From positions 393,616 through 457,615 of the forward strand of contig NW_022985446.1 in NCBI RefSeq assembly GCF_010093595.1: a DNA stretch of 64,000 nucleotides. Direction: 5' to 3'. This document shows, piece after piece, positions 9,349 to 19,565 of the stretch. Both the position numbers and the translations under genes were made by a program. Position 1 is the stretch's first letter; each line of letters opens with the position of its first letter. This DNA comes from Mytilinidion resinicola (taxonomy: Eukaryota; Ascomycota; Dothideomycetes; Mytilinidiales; Mytilinidiaceae). The notes under the pieces were generated by a model. It was not told where the DNA came from. It saw only the letters and a list, made by a program, of their open reading frames with translations, and searched no databases.

Positions 9349-11376
9349 CTACCGCGCGAACGCGAGTCTCTCGCTCGGCCAGTCGATAAACTCGAACGGC
9401 GCCTCCGACTCCGCCCGTGCGCTGAACGCCGCGGGTACCACCACACTCCCGGCCGACAGCATGCCCGGCGTGTCTGGCGACTTGGCACAGTCCGATAGCT
9501 CGTCGGGGCCTGGCATGGCCTGCTCTACGAAACCCAGGGCCACGGTATCTGCGTTCGCCGCGGTGCCCCCGCTGCAGATCGAGGAGCTGGGCGTGGGGAA
9601 GCTCAGTGCAGCCGCGTGAGACGCGCCGTCGAGGCTGGTCGCTGGGCTCGATGCCGCTTCTGGCGTCGCTGTCGTGAGGGACGCGGGCGAGGCGAGCAGG
9701 CCAGTGTCCATGGCGTCCAACTGCACCCGCTGGTAGCGGATTGGCGCGGTATGGGCTTCTTGGCGGGTGTCCATTCTCGTGTCGGCGCTCCAGTCGTCGT
9801 CGGTGGGGGGAGGCGGCCGCGGCGAGAGCCCTGTCGCCAGCGCGACGGTGAAGTCGAGATGCGGCGGGAGATGGCCCAGCCCGAATGTGGCTGAGTAGCG
9901 GCGAAGGAGGCCGAGGACGTGAGATGACAGGTTGGGACCCATTCCAAGGCTGGTGGCCACGTTGGCGGCGCTCTCGGGGCGGGGCAAGTATAGCTGGAGA
10001 ACCATGGCCGCGGCGGCTAAGGCGAAGTGCAGATTGTATACCTGCAGCTGATGGATGTTGTTGGCGAGTTGTGGTTCCTCGCGCGACATGTTGAGTTGAC
10101 AATGGCCGGGAAGCTCCCGGCTCAGCTTCACCAGGCGGTCGGAGAATTCAGCGTAGAGCTCAGATGCGTGTTCCTGCTGGATACCGCTGCATATAACGTC
10201 GTTGAGAAACACGTGGATCTTCCCCAGCTCCGTGAAAGTGCTGTTCCATCTCAGGGGCTGCCGTCTCGCGGCGTTGGACAGGTGGGGAGGAGCAGCCCAC
10301 ACGTCCCACTCCTCCAGCATGTCTTCGTCTAGACGGTCCAGGCCGCGAACGAACTCTTTCCGCAGCTGCGGCGGACGGCCAAGCCTGGCCGAGTACAAGG
10401 TGTCGAGAATGAAGCATCCTAGCAGGATGTGCTTCCCCTTGGGACAGGGAGCGTGTGGTGCTGCCTGGCTATCAAGGGGGCGGCGCACTTGGTGCAGCCC
10501 GATGTGGTACGCGATTTGGATGGCCTGCCCGACCAAGAGTGAGGCCGTGGCCCAGAAGCCCGCGCTGAACCTGACGAGGCTCAGCAGGAGCAGCGCCTGG
10601 GCGTGTCCCAGCTCGCAGCTCTCCACCTCGTCGGGTACCAGGCCTCTTGCCACGCGGTAGAAGTGGTCTCGGTCGCATGAAGACGTTGTGCTCTGGCTCG
10701 ATGCCAGAGCGAGAACGGCCCATAGCGCGGCAGTTGCTCCAGGACTACGCGAGGTGCCCGCATCGTTGATGCCGCTCGCCGAGTAGGTGTGCGCCGCGCG
10801 GTAGACGTCAACCCGGCTGAGGATGGGTAGCCAGCTTTGGGTGTATGCAAAGTAGGTGTCGATGAGGCCCCAGGCATCCGGTGGCAGCGCCGGCGGCTGG
10901 CCAACCTTCTCGGGCTGCGGCTCGGGCCGCAAACGAGCTGCAAGCTGGTCCCTGGCGATGAGGTGGGCCAGCACGGCTTTCACGCTGCCGCTGCACCTTG
11001 GAGCGCCGCACGGCGGGTACTGGCACGTGCGGCCCGACGAGAGACAGCGGGCGCAGCTAGGCAGCTCGCCGTCGCAGCGTGTGCGCTTGATGCGACATCT
11101 CTCGCAGGCTTTCTTGACGCGCGCACGCCGGCCGTCTGCAGGTTTCCGCTTCGCCGCCCGCTTGGCCGTGCCGGCCGAGGTGGCGTCGGCGTGGACGTCC
11201 TGATTCTTCTCCTCGATACCATCGTTCTGGATGCAGCTACGCAGGTGTGCGTGGTCGTCGACGTGGTCGTCGTGGTCGCAGTCATGGCAACCGCTGTGGT
11301 CGTTAGCTAGCGCGGCTTCTCCTGTCGGCCGAGTGACGAAGGGCGCCATTGTCGGCACTGCGGAGGGTTCCGGCAT
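9349..11376 (-). CDS. Zn2Cys6 transcription factor with fungal_trans domain
   Basis: Pathway-type regulator, 675 residues, single exon. The binuclear cluster is complete: Cys91, 94, 101, 108, 111 and 118 in the spacing C-x2-C-x6-C-x6-C-x2-C-x6-C, with the basic pair KRTR between the second and third Cys and RRARVKK just before. The middle region matches fungal_trans (WGLIDTYFAYTQSWLPILSR through YHIGLHQVRRP and LGCFILDTLYSARLGRPPQL). The N-terminal 50 residues hold an unusual His/Asp/Cys-rich patch (CHDCDHDDHVDDHAHLRSC, from residue 30) outside the DNA-binding domain. The gene is divergent from the metallo-beta-lactamase gene with a 411-bp spacer, a usual layout for a cluster regulator and a target. 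Zn2Cys6 proteins normally bind CGG half-sites; I did not find one repeated convincingly across the cluster promoters. Confidence 0.92.
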   Translation of the reverse strand: MPEPSAVPTMAPFVTRPTGEAALANDHSGCHDCDHDDHVDDHAHLRSCIQNDGIEEKNQDVHADATSAGTAKRAAKRKPADGRRARVKKACERCRIKRTRCDGELPSCARCLSSGRTCQYPPCGAPRCSGSVKAVLAHLIARDQLAARLRPEPQPEKVGQPPALPPDAWGLIDTYFAYTQSWLPILSRVDVYRAAHTYSASGINDAGTSRSPGATAALWAVLALASSQSTTSSCDRDHFYRVARGLVPDEVESCELGHAQALLLLSLVRFSAGFWATASLLVGQAIQIAYHIGLHQVRRPLDSQAAPHAPCPKGKHILLGCFILDTLYSARLGRPPQLRKEFVRGLDRLDEDMLEEWDVWAAPPHLSNAARRQPLRWNSTFTELGKIHVFLNDVICSGIQQEHASELYAEFSDRLVKLSRELPGHCQLNMSREEPQLANNIHQLQVYNLHFALAAAAMVLQLYLPRPESAANVATSLGMGPNLSSHVLGLLRRYSATFGLGHLPPHLDFTVALATGLSPRPPPPTDDDWSADTRMDTRQEAHTAPIRYQRVQLDAMDTGLLASPASLTTATPEAASSPATSLDGASHAAALSFPTPSSSICSGGTAANADTVALGFVEQAMPGPDELSDCAKSPDTPGMLSAGSVVVPAAFSARAESEAPFEFIDWPSERLAFAR

Positions 11377-11787
11377 CCCGGGGGCGGGGCTGGCATGGAT
11401 GGTGCAGTCGGGAGTCAGGCTTCTGACGTTGCCGGCCGCGTTCTAGTGCAGCGCTTGCTCATATAGCTTCCCTCCTCCACGTTATGTCAACTCTCCGCTC
11501 CGCCCCTCCTCCTGCTGCTGTCTGCTCGCATGGGCCCGTGTCAGGGGCGCTGGGGCTGCCAGTATGTGGGGACTTCAGCTCACCCGTCCAATCCCTCTAG
11601 CTACCCCACATGCGCCCGTTTTCTGTGGGAAACAACAAGCATTTCTGCTCTTGCAATAACCCACTGTCCATAACATGTTTCATGCTATCTATGGCGATGC
11701 TGCTCGCCTCTTCCCCATCTCTCCACCTCTGTATTCAACATTGCGCCTCACTCTCCGGCGAGGCCAGCCTCCACGGCCGCCTTTGCC
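11377..11787. promoter_or_regulatory. Divergent promoter: Zn2Cys6 regulator / metallo-beta-lactamase
   Basis: A 411-bp head-to-head spacer without a credible gene. CT-rich tracts near both start codons look like leader sequence. It would be the natural place for autoregulation by the Zn2Cys6 protein. Confidence 0.4.
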
Positions 11788-12735
11788 ATGAACAGCTCCT
11801 CCGCACCTGCGCTGCCCGCCTGCCCGCGTGGCCAGAAGTTCGTCACCATATCTCCGCTAACAAGCGGCTTCATTACCCTCCCTGAAAGATCCTTCGTCTC
11901 ACCGGCCGACTCCGGAGCGGTGAGGACAGTGCCCTCCATGGCATTCCTAATCACGCACCCAGGCCTGGCGGATGGGAGCAGCAAGCCATTCTACCTGATG
12001 TTTGACTTGGGCCTTCGCTCCGACCTCAATCGATACACGCCTATGCAGCAAGCCCACTTACGGAACCGACAGCCCTATCAGCTCGGGCCGAGCGTAGCAA
12101 GACAGCTGGCCGATGGAGGCATCGCGGCGACGGAAATCGACGCCATTGTCATCAGCCACATGCATTATGACCACCATGGCGACCTGGAGGACTTTCCCAC
12201 ATCCGAAGTGATTGTGGGCCACGGCGCGTGGGACATTACAGCCCACGGTCTCCCGAGCAAAGGCACACACCAGCACTTTGACCCACATGTCTTGCCCAAA
12301 GAGCGTACCGTCGAGCTGCCGCCGGTGGGCAGCACCAGTGTAGCACCAGAGCAGAGGTGGAAATGGGACGCGCTGGGACCGCTCCCTGCGGCGATCGACC
12401 TGCTAGGGGACGGCTCCGTCTACGTGCTCGATTGTCCCGGCCACCTGCCAGGCCATGTGAATCTACTGTGCCGGACCGGGCCGACAAAGTGGGTTTGTCT
12501 ATGTGGCGATGCGTTCCACGACCCGCGCCTGCTGAGCGGGGAAAGGGATTTAGGGTTTTGGGCTGATGAGGACGGGCACAGTCTGTGCATCCACTTGGAT
12601 CCGGAGGGTGCGAGGGAGTCGATTGCGAGGTTGCGCATGCTGCAGCAGTTGGGTGGCATTCATGTAGTTGCCGCTCACGACGAGCATTGGCATAAGGCGA
12701 ATCAGACGTACTTCTTCCCAAATACGCTGCCGTAG
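11788..12735 (+). CDS. Metallo-beta-lactamase-fold hydrolase, lactonase-like
   Basis: Single-exon enzyme of 315 residues. The zinc motif HMHYDHHGD (His124, His126, Asp128, His129) is complete. The other ligands expected for the fold are visible: His219 in CPGHLPGH, Asp241 in CLCGDAFHD, and a C-terminal His in VVAAHDEHW. The pattern, with HxHxDH followed closely by SEVIVGHGA and a C-terminal AAHD, resembles N-acyl-homoserine-lactone lactonases and fungal lactam/lactone hydrolases more than glyoxalase II or the THWH-type polyketide thioesterases. Likely reaction: opening a lactone or lactam ring. There is no signal peptide. It is co-oriented away from the Zn2Cys6 gene. The substrate is unknown; a polyketide-releasing role is less likely because no PKS is in view. 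Confidence 0.87.
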   Translation: MNSSSAPALPACPRGQKFVTISPLTSGFITLPERSFVSPADSGAVRTVPSMAFLITHPGLADGSSKPFYLMFDLGLRSDLNRYTPMQQAHLRNRQPYQLGPSVARQLADGGIAATEIDAIVISHMHYDHHGDLEDFPTSEVIVGHGAWDITAHGLPSKGTHQHFDPHVLPKERTVELPPVGSTSVAPEQRWKWDALGPLPAAIDLLGDGSVYVLDCPGHLPGHVNLLCRTGPTKWVCLCGDAFHDPRLLSGERDLGFWADEDGHSLCIHLDPEGARESIARLRMLQQLGGIHVVAAHDEHWHKANQTYFFPNTLP

Positions 12736-13069
12736 AGAGAGGTACTTCTATATGACACCACTGGTAGCTGCGAACTTCGTCTTGCAATAGTTGTCAAGTG
12801 TAGGCCTCATTTTTGTTTTTGCGCGTGCTGGTGACCGGTCCACGCGTCGCTGAAGTTTTGCCCCACGTCGAGGCTCCCTGTGGCCTACTCTACGGTATGT
12901 CCATGTAGTCCCTTAGTTCAACCCCACCTCTTCAATCGCCGACCCGCTAAAGCCAGCAAGGCTCCCCAGCGGCACCTACTAATTCCCAGCTCTACTAATT
13001 CCCCAGCTACGGCATTCGAATCTTTTTTGTTCGTAGCAAGAATTTCCCTGCCCGTCTGGTTGCTACATC
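12736..13069. other. Intergenic spacer (334 bp)
   Basis: Terminator side of the lactonase-like gene and promoter side of the dehydrogenase gene. I see no repeat, RNA gene or clear TATA box. Confidence 0.4.
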
Positions 13070-14114
13070 ATGGATTTCACAAACAAGAGCATTGGTTTCG
13101 TCGGGCTCGGCGTCATGGGATATCCCATGGTTGAGAACCTGGTCAAGAAGCTCCCGCAGTCGGTAAATGTGTACGTGTTTGATGTAGTGACCCAACCGAT
13201 GCACATGTTGTCTTCACAGAGCAACGGCAAAGTCGAAGCTTGTGGAAGCGCAAAGGGTGTAGCAGAAAAAGCTGTACAGTTTCTCCCGTCTCCAAGTTAA
13301 AAGACGCACCAACGGCTAACACGAGACCACGCCACAGGACATCATCTTAACCATGCTGCCAGAAGGCTCACATGTGCGCTCGGTATACCTCACGCCCGAC
13401 ACGGGCATTCTCTCCGCCAACATTAACGGCAAGCTGCTCATTGACTGCTCCACCATCGACACGGCCACCTCGCTAGCCGTGGCATCAAGCATCAGGGAAA
13501 AGGACGCGTCCATCGCATTCTACGACGCCCCTGTCTCAGGAGGGAATCTGGGCGCCCAAAACGCCACTCTCACATTCATGGTCGGCTGTGCCCCCGATGA
13601 CGTCCGTTTCGCGGGCATCCAGCACCTGCTAGCCATGATGGGCACGTCCGTCTTCGCGTGCGGTGGCCAGTCCCTCGGCCTCACGGCGAAGTTGTGCAAC
13701 AACTACTGCTCCGGTTTGATTGCCATCGCGACGGCAGAAGCAATGAACATGGGCATCAAGTCGGGCATGAGCCCGCGCGTGCTGGCCGACATCTTCCACA
13801 CTAGCACGGCGCAGAGCACCATCTGCGACAAGTGGAACCCTGTGCCGGGCATCTGCCCGGAGGCGCCGGCGAGCAAGGGCTACGCGGGCGGCTTCAAGGT
13901 CCAGCTAATGCGGAAGGACTTTATGCTGGCTGTGGACTCGGCGAAGCGCGTCGGCGCGACGCTGACGCTGGGAGAGGCGGGGCTGGAGACGTATACGGCG
14001 GCGATGAACGACGAGCGCTGCCGCGATCTCGACTCGCGAGTCGTGTTTAGATACATTGGCGGCGATGAGGACTGGGCTACAGGGAAAGCGTTTGGAGGGA
14101 GTGGACAACAGTAG
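13070..14114 (+). CDS. 3-hydroxyisobutyrate dehydrogenase-like (beta-hydroxyacid dehydrogenase)
   Basis: NAD(P)-dependent oxidoreductase of 326 residues, two exons (13070-13273 and 13338-14114; phase 0 junction EKA/DIILTMLPEG). The Rossmann motif GFVGLGVMGYPM is at residues 9-20. The substrate-binding DAPVSGGNLGAQNATLTFMV and the catalytic-lysine region LTAKLCNNYCSGLI follow, as in the 3-hydroxyisobutyrate/6-phosphogluconate-like family; the all-alpha C-terminal domain ends in GGDEDWATGKAFG. It would oxidise a beta-hydroxy acid to the semialdehyde or keto acid, or run in reverse. Placed in a cluster with hydroxylases and hydrolases, it more likely acts on a pathway intermediate than in valine breakdown; that is inference. 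No obvious mitochondrial leader. Confidence 0.88.
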
Positions 14115-14601
14115 CTGGGTAGGGCGGTATATGAAGTCCTGTATTGCATAGCTCTAGCACAAACATACAAGCTCGTGTCACTGTGCGCAAGTGAAATGTG
14201 GTATTCCCCGGCTACGTGCTAATCGATGCAGCCCCGTGTCTCCATGGCGGTGTTGGCCGGCCCCTTGCTGAGTAGCCGATTACTCAGCAGCTGTATCTCA
14301 GCTAGGAGGTAGCTTCCTCACCAACACCACTTACAATACAAAGGTACATATTCGCTTCCTGCATGCCGAGCTCTCACAGCGGAGCAGCCACAAAGATGGG
14401 GCACCACAGAGAGCTACTAACATCATGGCGTCTCGCCCCTCGCTGGCCTGGGGAAGCGTCCCGCGCTGGCCCCGCACTGCTTGCCCCTCCTGTGGCCCCG
14501 TCTGCTCTGCTTCGCTGTGGCGCAGTCGATAAAGATGCTGCTCTCTCCGACTGTTGCGTGGCCGGTACGGACATTGCCTTACTCCTCATTCTAGCGCAAT
14601 T
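14115..14601. other. Intergenic spacer (487 bp)
   Basis: Promoter region of the FAD monooxygenase. The open frame at 14363-14641 overlaps the real first exon in another frame and shows no domain. Nothing else recognised. Confidence 0.4.
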
Positions 14602-16185
14602 ATGGCTGTTTCAAATAACACTGCCGGCTTTTCGAAGGTAACGAGCACCCATCCCTGCCCATCGCCCGATCAGTGTCGTGCCTCAGATTGACGGGCTATT
14701 CCAGGTCATCGTCGTAGGCGTCGGCCCCGCGGGACTGCTCCTGAGTCTTCTCCTAGCTAAACGGGGGATTCCCGTGACAATGCTTGAAATGGCCGACAAG
14801 CTGGACGAGAAGCCGCGCGCCACTCACTACGGCCCGCCGGCCATGTACGAGCTCAACCGCGCTGGCGTTGGCGATGAGGTCCGCGCCAAAGGCTTCGTTC
14901 CGCGCGTCGTCTGCTGGCGAAAGATAGACGGCACTATGCTGGCGGGCATCGACGGGAGTGTCCTGGACGGCGACCCGGACCGAATGGTATGCCTTCCCCT
15001 GAACAAGCTAGGGGCCATCTTGTACGAGCATGTGACGAAAGAGCCCACGGCGAAGATTCTTTTCAAGCACAACGTCATTGCTATTGGCCAGGACGACGAC
15101 AAGGCCTGGGTGGACGTCCTGTCACCGGACGGGGAGTCGAGAATGGAGGCAGACTATATCATCGGCTGCGACGGAGCAAACAGCCAGATCCGCCGGTCGC
15201 TTTTTGGTGATAAGAACTTCCCCGGGCGGACATGGGATGAGCAGATTGTAGCAACGAATGTAAGGGCCGGTGCACTTCTTCTGGTGCATCCAACTGTCCG
15301 GCTAATCATGCCACTGGCTAGACGTACTACGACTTCACAAAGTTCGGTTACGAGGACGCCAATTTCATCATTCACCCAGAGCACTGGTACATGGCGTCGC
15401 GTATCTCGAATGATGGTCTATGGCGAGTCAGCTATGGCGAACTGCCCGGGTTGTCGCCGGAGGAGCTGGTTGCCCGCCAACCCATGAAGTTCAAGACAAT
15501 GCTGCCTGGAAATCCGGAGCCGAGTGATTATAAGATTGCCAGCATCAGTCCGTATAAGATACACCAGCGGCTGGCCGAGAAGATGAGAGTTGGCCGTTTC
15601 CTATTGGCAGCAGACTCTGCACATCTTTGCAACCCTTTGTAAGTCTCCCGCGACATACACTTCCCCTTTCAGCATACAGCAGTCAGCCGAATGCTAACAC
15701 ACTGGCAATAGCGGCGGTCTAGGCCTTACCGGTGGTATAGTTGATGTGGGCGGACTTTATGACTGCCTTGTGGGCATCTACGACGGAGTGGCTACCCCAG
15801 ACATTCTCGACATCTACAGCGATGTCCGAAGGGAGAAGTATACCAATATCATCGACCCCCTCTCCAGTGAGAACATCCGTCGTCTATTTGCACAGGACCC
15901 CGAAAAGGCTCTTGAGACGGACGAATTTCTGAAGCTTTGCCAAAGGACAGCAACAGACGTGGAGTTCTCGAAGGAATTCCAAACTGTGAGTGCATCAGAG
16001 AAAGCAACATAGACTGCAAACGGAGTGCCATACTGACTAAGTTCGAACCATTCTAGGGCATCAACTTTCTGAAATACGACTTTGCAAAGCATTACAGCAA
16101 CGCAACAGGAGCAAAGGACGCAGCGGTGGGCGGCCACGGATTCTCTTCTTCGGGGTTGGCAGCGGCTGTGGGGGTCACTGATTAG
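14602..16185 (+). CDS. FAD-dependent aromatic monooxygenase (PF01494 type)
   Basis: Flavin hydroxylase of about 436 residues, acting on a phenolic ring or related substrate with NAD(P)H and oxygen. Five exons: 14602-14637, 14705-15259, 15322-15638, 15712-15985 and 16057-16185. The first exon encodes only MAVSNNTAGFSK; the next starts with VIVVGVGPAGLLLSLLLAKR, the GxGxxG FAD motif. The DG motif is YIIGCDGANSQIRR. The GD motif reads FLLAADSAHLCNPLGGLGL, with Ala in place of the usual first Gly; this is tolerated in relatives. Overall it is like the MhpA/PgaE group. It sits in the middle of the cluster, next to a carboxymuconolactone decarboxylase-like gene, which fits ring hydroxylation followed by further ring chemistry. 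Confidence 0.88.
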
Positions 16186-16478
16186 ACAACAAAAAAAGGC
16201 TTTCACGATGGAAGACTTAAATTGAAATGTTCTATTCGTAAACTCTCTCCGTGATGCTATCGTGACTGGAGGGTCCCTTTCCTCAAATCAGCACAGTAGA
16301 ATTGATCAAGGCTACATTGAAAACCAGGATGCGCACCAACTTGCGGAGTCACGATTCAATCGACGAACATTGCTAGTTTTGGACTTGATAGTTGACGGTT
16401 CTTCTATATGCTTGTAGAGTCCAATGGTCTGGAGCGCTGCTATTTCTTTTCATCGAAGCTTTCCGCCATCAACACCGG

Positions 16479-16892
16479 TTACTTCGCGCTCTTCATCTCG
16501 TTTATCGTCTTCTCTGCCACCTTGAAGCCCTCAATTCCAGCGGGCATTCCGCAATAAATTGCCGCCTGCAACAATGTCTCTCTGATCTCCACTTCGGATG
16601 CGCCATTATTCACAGCGCCTTTGACGTGCACTGCGAGCTCGGCGGAGCGATTCAGGGCGCACAGCATTGCAATGTTCAGCAGGCTTCGCTGCTTCCGCTC
16701 TAGCCCTGGCCGGCTCCAAACAGAACCCCAGCATGCTTCTGTGACCAGCTCCTGCATCGGCCTGGCGAATTCGGATGAGCCATTCGCAAGCGCCTTGTCG
16801 ACGTACTCCTTTCCGGCGACGGCATATCGCATCTTAATGCCCTCTTCAAATATCGTCTTGTGCGCGTCGGCGACTTCTTTAGGAGATGCCAT
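16479..16892 (-). CDS. Carboxymuconolactone decarboxylase-like protein
   Basis: Small all-helical protein, 137 residues, one exon. The sequence is typical of the CMD/AhpD-like superfamily: CWGSVWSRPGLERKQRSLL, then LNIAMLCALNRSAELAVHV, GASEVEIRETLLQAAIYCGM and a closing FKVAEKTI. True 4-carboxymuconolactone decarboxylases have about this length and act in the protocatechuate branch; fungal cluster members of this family can also act as cyclases or dehydratases. It lies on the opposite strand, 293 bp after the FAD monooxygenase (tail to tail), and heads away from the P450 at 17300. Confidence 0.88.
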   Translation of the reverse strand: MASPKEVADAHKTIFEEGIKMRYAVAGKEYVDKALANGSSEFARPMQELVTEACWGSVWSRPGLERKQRSLLNIAMLCALNRSAELAVHVKGAVNNGASEVEIRETLLQAAIYCGMPAGIEGFKVAEKTINEMKSAK

Positions 16893-17299
16893 TGTTTCGG
16901 GAATGGGTGGAGAATTCTAAACCTCTGGGATGTGAGGGGTCAGTGAATCGCAAGATGCGCAAGGCTGCATCTGCCTCAGATGGGACATACCAGACTTAAG
17001 CAGCTCTGCAATGGCGTTTAGGGCACGTTGTCGGCGGTGATGGGAGTGTGAAGGTCACTGGTGACGAGAAGAGTTCTTCCCGTCCGTTGCATGTCCCACT
17101 CAGCGTGACCATGGGGTATGCGACTTCAGCTGCGAGGGGTCTCCCCACCACTGAGGGGCACTCCGGCACTGGCGCATCCCACTTGCTACTTTCTGCTCCA
17201 TTCGTTGGGGGCTTACGTACGTATAAGCATCAATCCCTTGCTATGTGCCTCATTATCCCTTTTTCCTCCCGGAGCCCGTGCTGACCGTTTAACGCAGAG
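16893..17299. promoter_or_regulatory. Divergent promoter: CMD-like gene / P450
   Basis: A 407-bp head-to-head spacer. No repeats or ORFs of note. Shared control of the two genes is plausible but not shown. Confidence 0.4.
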
Positions 17300-19041
17300 A
17301 TGACATTCGCAGCGCTTCCTACTAGTGGCTTAATGCCCAACATACCCCTTTCGATTTTGTTCGTTATTGGACCTATTTTGCTCTTCGTTGCTGTATATTT
17401 CTTTGCCGTTCCCAATGTAATCAAGGTACGCGCAAGTCTAGTGTCGACAGCGTCAAGACACGTCTAACGCGGCTTTTAAACTAGGATTCGCGAAGGCGAC
17501 ACCTTCCACCCGGCCCAAAAGGATTGCCTTTTGTTGGTAACCTTTTTGACCTGGCTGATTCTGAACTGGTCAGAGTCAAAGCAGTCGAATGGCACCGACG
17601 ATTCGGCGATGTGTTCTACACCAAGATAGGCGGAAGCGACTATGTGTGGCTTTCGTCGCCCAAGGCCGTCAAAGATTTAATGGACAAGAAATCTGCCATC
17701 TACTCGTCAAGGCCGCCCCTTCCCTTGGCCCAAGACGTCGCCAGTGGGTTTTGTCGACAGCTCTTCATGCCGTATGGGCCTCAATGGCGACAGATCCGTA
17801 AACATAGCCATGCGCTTCTTAATAAAACCTCCGCCGTGAAGTACCAGCCCGTGCAGGACTTTGAGTCAAAGCAAGTTCTGCAGGATCTTCTGAACGAGCC
17901 TGACCAGTTCTACTCCATAAATCGGCGCTACTCTGCCTCTGTCATCATGTTGGTGGCCTATGGGTATCGGATCCCATCATGGAATGATCCCCTGATCAAG
18001 AAAATCTATACTGTCCTCGACAATTTGACCGAGATGACAGCACCAGGCGCACATGCAGTGGACAGCTTCCCTTCCTTGGCCTACTTGCCACAGCGGATGC
18101 TTGGAAACTGGCGTAGCTACGCTCAGGGCGTATTCAAGTACGATAGTGCCGTGTATCTAGACCTGTGGGAGCGCCTGAAAACCGAGGTGGACAAGGGCAC
18201 CGCCGCAAACTGTTTCTGCAAGCAGTTCTACCTTGACGACCCTAAGAAGAGTGGCATCGACGATTTGCTCGCAGCCTACACATGCGGAGGCCTCGTAGAA
18301 GCCGGCTCGGAGACAACAGCGACAACTCTGAACAACTGGGTCCTAGCCATGGTCCTTTTCCCGGAGACGGCCAAGAAAGCCCAGGAGGAGATCGATCGTG
18401 TCGTGGGTTCAGATCGACTCCCGGACTGGAACGATGAGCAGCAGCTCCCGTATGTAAGAGGTATGGTCAAAGAAATCCTACGTTGGCGCCCTGTCAACAA
18501 ATTCGGCATGATGCATGCAACCACTGAGGACGACTGGTATGAGGGCCACTTTATCCCCAAGGGTTCCGTAGCGATTTTGAATTGGTGGTAAGTATTCCCC
18601 GCCAGGGGCTGTCAGTAGAGGTATATGACTAACTCACGATATAGGGCAATCCACATGAATCCGGAGCTCTACCCAAACCCAGAACAGTTCGATCCAGCCC
18701 GCTTCCTTGACAAGCCCCTACCTACGGCCGATTACATCAACGCGCAGAGCCCGCTCGAGCGAGACCACTTCACGTACGGCGCGGGAAGAAGGATATGTCC
18801 CGGTGTGCATGTCGCCGAGCGCTCTCTCTACATCAACATGGTGCGCACCCTGTGGGGATTCAACATAGGCAAGAAACGGGGCTCGCATGGCGGATTCGTA
18901 GAGCCCACCACGAGGATGGTCAGAGGCTTCCTTAGTGTTCCGGAGCCGTTTGAGTGTCAAATCACCGCGCGCTCCCCTGAGCGCGCCAGGGTTATCCGAG
19001 ACACGTTCGCCGAGGCGGCCAAACATGGAATTAAGCTCTGA
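17300..19041 (+). CDS. Cytochrome P450 (cluster P450 A)
   Basis: Membrane-anchored monooxygenase of about 541 residues. Exons 17300-17425, 17485-18587 and 18645-19041. Exon 1 encodes a hydrophobic anchor (ILFVIGPILLFVAVYFFAV). Exon 2 begins DSRRRHLPPGPKGLPFVGN, the proline hinge. The oxygen-binding helix I reads EAGSETTATT, the ExxR is EILR, and the haem loop FTYGAGRRICPGVHVAE contains the cysteine ligand. It belongs to the E-class group I fungal P450s similar to those that oxidise polyketide or aromatic substrates. The first exon is outside any long open frame and was placed from the ATG, the anchor and phase-0 splice sites. Confidence 0.9.
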
Positions 19042-19565
19042 ATAGTAAAAATGCCTATGGTGATCAGTTTTGTTCAAGAATTTTTTTGTTCATCGGTTAT
19101 CGAATGTCCGCGGAGCTGTGCATACCGTTTTCGTGTGAATCTAAAATCCTGACACAGATCCGATCCTTGTATCTAACCATCTAGCCAACCATGCTTACCA
19201 TTTTTCTCAATCTCGTATTGTTCTTTTGACTGGCTATCCTTCCCGCTGCGGTGGAATCATGATCCCTCGTCTTCCAAATATGGCAGATGTCAACTTCTTT
19301 TCGCATTAACAGCCGTGAGTGAGGAGTTGCGGTACTTTGAAGCGTCGCGTGAGCGAATGGATCTGCAAATGGTACGAATCGTCGCCGTTTTCCAGTCCAG
19401 CATGTGTTAAAACCTCATCGTAGGCAATGGGATTGCGAATCATAATTTACCATCTAGTTCTAGAATTGCAATGGTTGAAAGGACAAACCACAAAAGAGGT
19501 GGGAACAAGGTAGGGAGCTTTTGCCGAGACTAAAGCCAGATTTGTATGGAACTATCTACAAGAGT
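19042..19565. other. Intergenic region between convergent genes
   Basis: Tail-to-tail spacer of 524 bp, AT-rich. It must hold two 3' ends. No gene or repeat recognised. Confidence 0.4.

Noticed and set aside
11788..12735. Reading the MBL as a polyketide-releasing ACP thioesterase
   Set aside because: The zinc motif is HMHYDH with lactonase-like surroundings, not the THWH type, and no PKS lies in the window.
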